Assembly: GCA_002420315.1 (NCBI GenBank) | Contig: DIHU01000116.1 | Location: 2,227 to 8,205 of the forward strand | Source of the DNA: Akkermansiaceae bacterium UBA5688 | GTDB lineage: Bacteria; Verrucomicrobiota; Verrucomicrobiia; Verrucomicrobiales; Akkermansiaceae | DNA length: 5,979 nt | Direction: 5' to 3' | Made by a program: the position numbers and the translations under genes | The notes under the pieces: generated by a model | Database searches by the model: none | What the model was told of the DNA's origin: nothing | What the model saw: only the letters and a program-made list of their open reading frames with translations | Part shown: positions 1 to 5,979 of the stretch, one piece after another | How the letters are laid out: the number at the start of each line of letters is the position of its first letter | Numbering within the stretch: the first letter of the stretch is position 1

Positions 1-3000
1 GAAATGGCGTCACGCTTGTTCTAAAACGTGGTAAGGAGTTTGAAGTTCTAGCTACCAATAAGCTGGATGATGAGTTTCGCGCCTCGGCCGCTTTAGTCGG
101 CAAGCAAATGCTCTTACGAGGAAGTCAGTATCTCTACTGCATTGAAGAAGGTGCGACCCTCAACAAGCAGGAAGTCTCTTCCAAGGCTGTAGTTGGCCCC
201 AAAAAAATTTCTTCCAAAGCTAAGGCGCAAGGTGACAAGTCGAAGCGCGAATTATTAGAAGTGATTGCGAGGCGCGAACTTCCCAAAGACTATCCCGGAG
301 GAAAAGGTCACCAGGCATTTGTCGATAAATGGTTCAAAACGGCAGGTGCCAAAGGGGTGGAAGTTGGTCAATTATGGAAAGAACAGGAGCGTCTCTTCCC
401 AGATATGCAGAATCGCGGGGAATCCTTCATCAAGATCCTCGATTACGTCCGAACCAAAGGAAAAAAGCCAAAAGCGGTAAGACCAACTGGTAATGCTAAC
501 CGACATATCAAAAGGAAGGTGCAAGCTGAAATTCGACGCGAGCCAGGCAAGCCCCTCGGCAAGACAGGGGCTCTCTCCGGTCGGATTCAGGACCTGGCAG
601 GCAAGGCAATGAGCGGCGTCATGGTCTCAGTCTTCGACGACAGTCGACGCCAGAGCACATCGGTTTTTTCCCAGCCTGATGGAAGCTTCCGGATTGAAGG
701 CCTTCACGAGTCTAAGTTTAAGATTCGAGCACGCCTGTCTGGTCAGCAGGATGGGTGGGTCGAGAATGTGACGCTTGGGAAAGATTCGATCGTCATTAAG
801 ATGTCGCCAGCCACTGGAGAAGATCTGGAGGTACAGCGTCCTGCCAGCGATGCTTTTGGGCAACTGAGCTTCGACAGCCCACGGGACAGGCTGAATTTCA
901 AAATGATGTGTGCTTACTGCCATCAGATTGGAACGCCGGGTTTTCGGACCCCAGAGGAGCCAGTCGATTGGGAGACCATGATCAAGCGAATGGATGGTTT
1001 CGGTGGTCTCTATCCCCATACCAAGGAGACGATCATCCCGCGAATTATAGATACCTATAAAGATAATGCCGTCGACAGCTGGCCCAAGTATGTCCCGCCG
1101 CCGGCGCCGACCGGAATGGTGGCGAAGGCGAAGATCACCGCCTGGGAAATGGGGGAGCCCTACATCGGTTCCTTCCACGACCTCGAAGTTGGGGACGACG
1201 GACTCGCCTACGTCGTGCACATCGGCAAGCAATACACCGCCACCCTCGACCCGAAGACTGGGGAGCGGATCTACTACCGTCTGCCCCGCGGATCACATGG
1301 CCCGCATTCCATCGAGCCCGACAACGACGGTGAGATGTGGCTCACCCTGTGTGTCTCGGGGGAAATGGCAAAGTTCGATCTCGAGACCAAGGAATACACC
1401 ATCCTCTCCAGTGCCGAGGCTCCAGCGGAGCGAGGTTCTTGGCCTCACACTTTGCGCATCGATCCAAAAGATCCCGACGGTTTTATTTGGTATACCGATG
1501 CCGGGCGTAATTCAGTTTTTCGACTTCACCCGAAGACGCTCGTGCGTAAGGAATATCAGCTTCTCGAAGCCGGTCAGGTGAAGGCGGGTGGAAAAGGAGA
1601 GTCAAAAGGAATCACTCCCTACGGTCTCGATTACTCACCGGTCGATGGCATGATTTGGTATTCCAAACTCAACGGGAACCGCATCGGGCGTATTGATCCG
1701 AAAGCCCCCGACGGTGACGTCACTGAATGGAATCCTCCGTTCCGGGGGCCACGTCGTCTTCATGTTGCACCTGATGGAATGATTTGGGTTCCGGGGTTCG
1801 GCTCGGGTGTGTTCGCCAAGTTCGATCCCAAGAGCGAGGAGTGGACGACTTACCCGCTGCCCGATTATCTCAACCAGATTCCCTACGCCCTCAATGTTGC
1901 TCCCGACGGTATGGTGTGGATTTGCGGGACACACAATGACACTCTCTACCGGTTCAACCCGAAGACCGAATACCTCATCGAGTTTCCGCTGCCATTCCGG
2001 GTCAGCTACACCCGTGAGATCGAGTTCGACAAGGATGGAAATGTCTGGACCAGCACGAGCGGCCCGGCCCGGCACATGGAGAACGCCTGCGGCACCATCA
2101 TCAAGCTGGAGATCCCCGCCGATGCTGAGGAATCGGGGGGCATCAAGCTGGCGCCAATCGAGCTCAGTCTAGAGGAGCAGGGCGTGCAGTCGGTCGTGGC
2201 GCGGCAGGAGGAGGCAAAGAAACTCGGCGCCCTCCTCGCCAAGATCGAGGCTCGTGCGCTGCCCAAGGAGTATCATGACGAGCCTCATCAAGAATACATC
2301 GATCGGTTTATGGGAGGATTGACCGACGTCCAACGCGAGCGCGTGGGGCGGCTGTTCAGTCAGCGCCGCAAGGCCGAGGTGGGGATGGAGAATGCCGGCC
2401 ACTCTTTCGTCCGAATTTTGGACTATGTTGAGAAGGGTGGGCGAAGCACGGAGATCCCCGCCGAGCCTGGCCCTGGCACACCGTTGCAGCCAAAGCCGGC
2501 TGGGAATTCGAACAAGGGACGCGGAAAGTCGCTGAGGGAGACGGAACCGGGCAAGGACATCGTCAAAGTGATCCAATCCGGGAAGCTCGATGTGGCTCCC
2601 TTCGATGCGGTAAAACTGGCTCTGGCGCAAAAAGATCCCGGCGTGCGTGGATCGGCTCTTTCAGCTGCCTTCGGGCGACTGGGTGGGGGAGTCGGCGGTG
2701 TTGAGATCGATGCGGTGGTGGCGCGCTTAAATTCGTTGGCCAATGCAAGGGACAAGGACTTTGCGATCAATGGGATGGCCCACGGTCTGGTTTCGTCGGA
2801 TCCAGAGAGCGCCTTGAAATGGGCCAACTCAATTTCAGATGAAGGATTTCGTAAGACTGTGTTGGAGAACGTGACTCGGCGGATTGATGGGCAGCCTTCC
2901 CGGCTCAAAAAGAGAATCCCATCACGATTTGCACCAAAATCGATCGAGCAGAAGACCGGTATCCACCGGCTCGAAAACCAACGGCGCTCTCCCTTCGATG

Positions 3001-4079
3001 CCTTTATTTATGTGAATCGGATTCCCGACCACTCGGAAGAGGGAGAAGCCGCGGCTCAATTCGCCGGTCGCATCCTTGGGCGCCTCGCCAATCAGGAAGG
3101 ACGAGTGCTGCTAAAGCTGCCCAACGGAATGAACCGCAGCGCCTACAACGGCTTCAAAACGTTCCTCAGCTCTGAGCCATTCGCTGAGGCCTTCCAACTC
3201 TACTTCCGGAACGGAAACTGGTCCGCCGGAGAGTTCAAAGCAATGGTTCGAAGCAAGATGTCCAAGGCAAAAGACGGCGCACCCGAGGATGCGAGGCTCA
3301 AGATTTCTGAAGCTGACCTGCCCGACTTGACTGCTTTTCTCGGGACCCTTTCAGGTGTCGGTGATGAAGCGTTTCGAAAGCTCGTCCTCGAAGCCAAGGT
3401 CACAGACGTGACGAAAAAGCACAGGGCAACTTCAGGTGACAAGTCGGAGAAATCGCTCAAGGGAAGTGCTCGCTTCGAAGGTCCACGACCCAAGCGGGCG
3501 CCGGTTCACATGGACGAGTCGAGTCGTAAGCTGCACCAAAGCCAGCCACGCGACGAGAGCGTCCTCGTCGGGAAATCCGGCGGGCTCGCCAACGTGTTCG
3601 TCTACGTGAAAAACCCTCCTCCCGGTGAATACAAACCTCCTGGCGAGCCAGCCATTCTCGATCAAAAAGGCTCAATCTTCATCCCGCGTGTCCAAGCCGT
3701 TCGCGTTGGCCAGCAGCTCATGATGAAAAACGGGGACCCTTTCATTCATAACGTTCGTTCACTTTCGAGGAAGAACCGCCAGTTTAATATTGCCCAACCA
3801 CAGGGTTCACCCGATCGGGAAAAGACCTTCGATCAAGCCGAAGGTCCGATCACGCTCAAATGCGATTTTCATCGGTGGATGGAAGCTCACCTGTGGGTCA
3901 TGGATCATCCCTTCTATGCGGTGACGAACTCGGAAGGGGAGTTTGAGATTTTGGATCTTCCGCCAGGAGATTACGAGGTTTCTGCCTGGCATGAGAAGTT
4001 GGGTGAGCAGAGTCAGAAAATCACGGTCCGCAAAGGTGGCAGTGATTCCAATTTTAAATTCCGGGCTCGGTCAGAGTGA
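1..4079 (+). CDS. Large multidomain haem c / cupredoxin protein with PQQ-type and Vgb-type propellers (5' partial)
   Basis: The frame is open from the left edge (first full codon at 3) to TGA at 4077-4079, about 1,358 codons. The ATG at 108 is internal, because the codons before it encode typical last strands of a PQQ-type propeller (LVLKRGKEFEVLATNKLDDE, then YLYCIEEG). Domains in order: propeller end 3-152; module A 246-551; carboxypeptidase-regulatory-like fold 573-812; cytochrome c segment with CAYCH at 909-923 and a possible distal Met at 990; seven-bladed Vgb-like propeller 1116-2135; module B 2223-2555; mainly helical unknown region 2556-3420; cupredoxin 3558-3900 with candidate copper ligands His 3747, Cys 3861, His 3870 and Met 3879; final regulatory-like fold 3903-4076. 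Family knowledge says haem attached through CxxCH requires export, so the protein should be periplasmic or on the surface. The signal peptide would lie upstream of the window. An electron-transfer or oxidoreductase role is inferred. No substrate can be named, and lyase activity of the Vgb-like part is not implied. Confidence 0.9.
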   Translation, partial: NGVTLVLKRGKEFEVLATNKLDDEFRASAALVGKQMLLRGSQYLYCIEEGATLNKQEVSSKAVVGPKKISSKAKAQGDKSKRELLEVIARRELPKDYPGGKGHQAFVDKWFKTAGAKGVEVGQLWKEQERLFPDMQNRGESFIKILDYVRTKGKKPKAVRPTGNANRHIKRKVQAEIRREPGKPLGKTGALSGRIQDLAGKAMSGVMVSVFDDSRRQSTSVFSQPDGSFRIEGLHESKFKIRARLSGQQDGWVENVTLGKDSIVIKMSPATGEDLEVQRPASDAFGQLSFDSPRDRLNFKMMCAYCHQIGTPGFRTPEEPVDWETMIKRMDGFGGLYPHTKETIIPRIIDTYKDNAVDSWPKYVPPPAPTGMVAKAKITAWEMGEPYIGSFHDLEVGDDGLAYVVHIGKQYTATLDPKTGERIYYRLPRGSHGPHSIEPDNDGEMWLTLCVSGEMAKFDLETKEYTILSSAEAPAERGSWPHTLRIDPKDPDGFIWYTDAGRNSVFRLHPKTLVRKEYQLLEAGQVKAGGKGESKGITPYGLDYSPVDGMIWYSKLNGNRIGRIDPKAPDGDVTEWNPPFRGPRRLHVAPDGMIWVPGFGSGVFAKFDPKSEEWTTYPLPDYLNQIPYALNVAPDGMVWICGTHNDTLYRFNPKTEYLIEFPLPFRVSYTREIEFDKDGNVWTSTSGPARHMENACGTIIKLEIPADAEESGGIKLAPIELSLEEQGVQSVVARQEEAKKLGALLAKIEARALPKEYHDEPHQEYIDRFMGGLTDVQRERVGRLFSQRRKAEVGMENAGHSFVRILDYVEKGGRSTEIPAEPGPGTPLQPKPAGNSNKGRGKSLRETEPGKDIVKVIQSGKLDVAPFDAVKLALAQKDPGVRGSALSAAFGRLGGGVGGVEIDAVVARLNSLANARDKDFAINGMAHGLVSSDPESALKWANSISDEGFRKTVLENVTRRIDGQPSRLKKRIPSRFAPKSIEQKTGIHRLENQRRSPFDAFIYVNRIPDHSEEGEAAAQFAGRILGRLANQEGRVLLKLPNGMNRSAYNGFKTFLSSEPFAEAFQLYFRNGNWSAGEFKAMVRSKMSKAKDGAPEDARLKISEADLPDLTAFLGTLSGVGDEAFRKLVLEAKVTDVTKKHRATSGDKSEKSLKGSARFEGPRPKRAPVHMDESSRKLHQSQPRDESVLVGKSGGLANVFVYVKNPPPGEYKPPGEPAILDQKGSIFIPRVQAVRVGQQLMMKNGDPFIHNVRSLSRKNRQFNIAQPQGSPDREKTFDQAEGPITLKCDFHRWMEAHLWVMDHPFYAVTNSEGEFEILDLPPGDYEVSAWHEKLGEQSQKITVRKGGSDSNFKFRARSE
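246..551 (+). repeat. Propeller-following module, copy A (protein-level repeat)
   Basis: This is the first of two related ~100-residue units inside the large gene. It starts RELLEVIARRELPKDY, has a conserved HQ-F-D segment, and ends SFIKILDYV at about 449. A basic linker follows with PTGNAN (483-500) and EPGK (540-551). The same landmarks recur in the same order in copy B. It sits directly after the PQQ-type propeller end, separated by a Lys-rich linker (153-245). I do not recognise the family. The predicted character is short helices plus a disordered, basic tail. The two copies are diverged at nucleotide level, so this is an old duplication and not a recent DNA repeat. Confidence 0.75.
2223..2555 (+). 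repeat. Propeller-following module, copy B (protein-level repeat)
   Basis: This is the second copy of the module at 246-551. Shared positions include LL--I--R-LPK-Y, HQ---D, VG-L, M-N-G-SF and ILDYV---G, followed by a Pro/Lys-rich linker with PAGNSN (2496-2513) and EPGK (2544-2555). One residue is missing before HQ compared with copy A, and the linker differs in length. It follows the Vgb-type propeller directly, just as copy A follows the PQQ-type propeller. This suggests the protein grew by adding propeller-plus-module blocks. Function is unknown; spacer, dimerisation or partner binding are possibilities only. Confidence 0.75.
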
Positions 4080-4113
4080 TTCTCATTAAGATTAAAATCT
4101 GACTATCGATGTC

Positions 4114-4150
4114 CACACTTCGAAGACGTATCAAAGTGTGTCACTTTTTC
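4114..4150 (+). terminator. Possible weak intergenic hairpin terminator
   Basis: Two mutually exclusive hairpins overlap 35-71 bases after the stop of the large gene. One pairs CACACTT (4114-4120) with AAGTGTG (4134-4140) across a 13-base loop. The other pairs AAAGTG (4133-4138) with CACTTT (4142-4147) across a 3-base loop. A T-run, part of which belongs to the second stem, ends at 4149. Stems are short and AT-rich, so termination would be weak, and the pair could arise by chance. The rest of the gap (4080-4174) is AT-rich with a small inverted repeat AGATT-AA-AATCT at 4089-4100. No convincing promoter was found. Confidence 0.3.
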
Positions 4151-4174
4151 TAACAAAATTTTCACCGAAGCGAA

Positions 4175-5979
4175 ATGAAATCTTATCCGATCGAGATCAA
4201 AGCTAAACTGGCGATCGCTATCTTTGTTGTTTCGATCCTTGGCTTCAAACAAGTTTGGGCAGACATCTCGATCAATAGGCCAAACGTCCTCTTCATCGCA
4301 GTCGATGATTTGAACGACTGGGTTGGTTGCCTTGGAGGACATCCCCAGGCTAGGACTCCCAATATCGATCGTCTCGCATCGAGGGGAGTGCTGTTCGAGC
4401 AGGCGTATTGTTCGTCGCCTTTATGCAATCCCTCGCGGATGGCGACGATGACCGGATTGCGGGCGTCGACGATTGGAGTCTGGGGCAACGGCGGAACCTA
4501 TGATCGTCCAGGAGCAACTTCGTGGTTCCGGGATAAGCCGGAGTTCAGGGATTGGGTGACGATCCCGCAGTACTTTCGTCAGCATGGATATAGGGCTGTG
4601 ACTGGTGGAAAGATTTTCCACCAAGCACACGGCAAGTTTTCGGATCCCTTATCGTGGGATCATCAATATTCGACCAAAACAGGAACGCCTTTTCCTGGAA
4701 ACGGACTCCGGTTACTGCACGGGATGAGCGACGAGTTCACTCTCGACTACTATAAAGATTGGGCGGATTGGATGCCTTTGGCTATTTCCGAAGAAGAAAC
4801 TGCCGACTGGAAAACGGCCAAGGGCGCGGCTGCGTTCCTGCGGCGCGATCACGAAAAGCCCTTCTTTCTGGCGTGCGGCATCTTTCGTCCGCACCTCCGT
4901 TGGTATGCGCCACAGAAATACTTCGACATGCATCCCTTGGGCGAAATTGAGCTGCCGGTCACACTTGAAAACGATTTGAACGACGTTCCGCCAAGGGGGC
5001 GTCGACAGACCGGTGGGAGCCAGGCCTTTAGCGTCATCCAAGAGCATGGTGAATGGAAGCATGCGGTTCAGGGGTATCTGGCGTCGTGTTCTTTCGCGGA
5101 TGCCTGTGTTGGGGTCGTGCTGGATGCCTTGGAGAAAAGTGAACACACCGATAACACCATCGTGGTTTTTTGGGGAGATCATGGTTTTCACATTGGTGAG
5201 AAAAATCGTATTTCCAAACTCACTCTGTGGGAGGATGGAGCGAAAACGCCGCTGATCATCTCCTCTCCGGACTCCGGAGCGGTTCAAGGCAAGAGATGCA
5301 AGCAGCCAGTGAGCTTGATTGATTTGTATCCCACCCTTGTCGAGCTCTGTGGATTACCGAAGCGGGATGGATTGGATGGACGCAGTCTTGTGCCCTTGCT
5401 TCGCCTGCCGGAAAGCGAGTGGGAAACTCCGGCGGTGATTAGTCACCGCGACGATCATGCCGTTCGTTCCAAACAATGGCATTACATCACTTATGCCGAC
5501 GGCGGTGAAGAGCTCTACGATGCCGCCAAAGATCCGCACCAGTGGAAGAATCTCGCCAATGATCAGCGGTTTGCCGACGCAAAAACCCGACTCAAGAAAT
5601 GGCTTCCTCAAAACACCCAACATGTCAAAGCCCCTAAGGTTAAACAAGATGTTCGGAAGCGACCGAATGTCGTCGTGCTTTTGGCTGATGACCTAGGGTC
5701 GAAAGACCTTGGGTGCTATGGAGGGCCGGTGAAGACACCAGTACTCGATGACTTGGCTGCGAAGGGCGTCAGGTTCACTGACTTTCATGCTGGCGCCGCG
5801 ATTTGCTCACCTTCGCGGGCGACCTTGCTGACCGGAAGACAACATTTACGAACGGGAATCTATGGTGTCCTGCAGGATCATATGCACGATATGCATCTCC
5901 TGAAGCGTGAAGTAACGATCGCCGAGGTGCTAAAAAAGGCCGGATACAGAACGGCCCACTTTGGCAAGTGGCACGTCGG
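4175..5979 (+). CDS. Tandem sulfatase: iduronate-2-sulfatase-like domain fused to a second arylsulfatase-like domain (3' partial)
   Basis: The frame runs from ATG 4175 to the right edge with no stop (601 full codons). An in-frame TAA at 4151 and the absence of another ATG fix the start. No good Shine-Dalgarno is present. Residues 1-29 look like a signal peptide: Lys-containing start, hydrophobic LAIAIFVVSILGF, cleavage after VWA. Domain 1 (about 35-480) begins RPNVLFIAVDDLNDW. It keeps metal-binding Asp44/Asp45, the formylglycine motif CNPSR (Cys84), GKIFH (Lys146, His149), PH at His240 and GDHG (Asp335, His336) with Lys348. This order matches iduronate-2-sulfatases. A basic linker (about 485-496) leads directly into domain 2, starting RPNVVVLLADDLG, with CSPSR (Cys544) and GKWH just before the edge. 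Family knowledge: these enzymes hydrolyse sulfate esters after Cys-to-formylglycine conversion by a maturase, which is not seen here. Export and action on sulfated polysaccharides are inferred; the exact substrates are unknown. A sequencing deletion joining two genes is less likely but possible. Confidence 0.93.
   Translation, partial: MKSYPIEIKAKLAIAIFVVSILGFKQVWADISINRPNVLFIAVDDLNDWVGCLGGHPQARTPNIDRLASRGVLFEQAYCSSPLCNPSRMATMTGLRASTIGVWGNGGTYDRPGATSWFRDKPEFRDWVTIPQYFRQHGYRAVTGGKIFHQAHGKFSDPLSWDHQYSTKTGTPFPGNGLRLLHGMSDEFTLDYYKDWADWMPLAISEEETADWKTAKGAAAFLRRDHEKPFFLACGIFRPHLRWYAPQKYFDMHPLGEIELPVTLENDLNDVPPRGRRQTGGSQAFSVIQEHGEWKHAVQGYLASCSFADACVGVVLDALEKSEHTDNTIVVFWGDHGFHIGEKNRISKLTLWEDGAKTPLIISSPDSGAVQGKRCKQPVSLIDLYPTLVELCGLPKRDGLDGRSLVPLLRLPESEWETPAVISHRDDHAVRSKQWHYITYADGGEELYDAAKDPHQWKNLANDQRFADAKTRLKKWLPQNTQHVKAPKVKQDVRKRPNVVVLLADDLGSKDLGCYGGPVKTPVLDDLAAKGVRFTDFHAGAAICSPSRATLLTGRQHLRTGIYGVLQDHMHDMHLLKREVTIAEVLKKAGYRTAHFGKWHV

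Noticed and set aside
108..110. ATG at 108 as the start of the large gene
   Set aside because: The 35 codons before it are open and encode recognisable final strands of a PQQ-type propeller, so this Met is internal and the gene begins upstream of the window.
627..1232. 201-codon open frame on the - strand
   Set aside because: It is antisense to the carboxypeptidase-regulatory-like fold and cytochrome segment of a clearly real gene, and its translation shows no recognisable domain.
1066..1581. 171-codon open frame on the + strand
   Set aside because: It overlaps the Vgb-like propeller in another frame, and its product is Ser/Pro/Arg-rich low-complexity sequence typical of an out-of-frame reading.
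4093..4098. TAAAAT as a -10 promoter box for the sulfatase gene
   Set aside because: It is one mismatch from TATAAT, but no matching -35 box lies at the right distance and the gap is AT-rich, so the match is not informative.
4160..4174. Shine-Dalgarno before the sulfatase ATG
   Set aside because: CGAAGCGAA is only weakly purine-rich and lacks GGAG or AGGA. The start is instead supported by the upstream in-frame TAA and the signal peptide.
4712..5287. 191-codon open frame on the - strand
   Set aside because: It is antisense to the catalytic half of the first sulfatase domain and has no family features of its own.

Overview
The window carries two large genes on the + strand. Both run off the edge of the sequence, and they are separated by a 95-base AT-rich gap. 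The protein families point to a free-living member of the Planctomycetes-Verrucomicrobia-Chlamydiae group, most likely a planctomycete or verrucomicrobium. The clues are a giant secreted-type protein that strings together beta-propellers, a haem c site, carboxypeptidase-regulatory-like folds and a cupredoxin; a sulfatase of the type these bacteria carry in large numbers; and the lack of a good Shine-Dalgarno sequence. This placement is inferred from gene content, not from a marker gene.

Bases 1-4079 are the 3' part of one continuous reading frame that is already open at the left edge, so its true start lies upstream. In order it encodes: the last strands of a PQQ-type beta-propeller (3-152); a ~100-residue module, copy A (246-551); a carboxypeptidase-regulatory-like beta-sandwich (573-812); a cytochrome c segment with a CxxCH motif (909-923); a seven-bladed Vgb-type propeller (about 1116-2135); a second copy, B, of the ~100-residue module (2223-2555); a largely helical region of unknown function (about 2556-3420); a cupredoxin with a complete-looking type 1 copper ligand set (about 3558-3900); and a final carboxypeptidase-regulatory-like fold (about 3903-4076). 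Haem and copper sites in one chain suggest an exported redox or electron-transfer protein. Its substrate cannot be read from the sequence.

Bases 4080-4174 hold no gene. They contain two overlapping short hairpins that may act as a weak terminator.

Bases 4175-5979 are the 5' part of a second long frame with no stop before the right edge. It begins with a signal peptide, then a complete iduronate-2-sulfatase-like domain. It continues without a stop or a new start into a second, arylsulfatase-like domain that is cut off by the window edge. Both domains keep the CxPSR motif that is converted to formylglycine. The product should therefore be an exported tandem sulfatase acting on sulfate esters, probably of polysaccharides.

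The genes lie in the same direction and both products are probably extracytoplasmic. A joint role in polysaccharide use is possible, but nothing in the window proves it. No RNA gene, mobile element or CRISPR array was seen.
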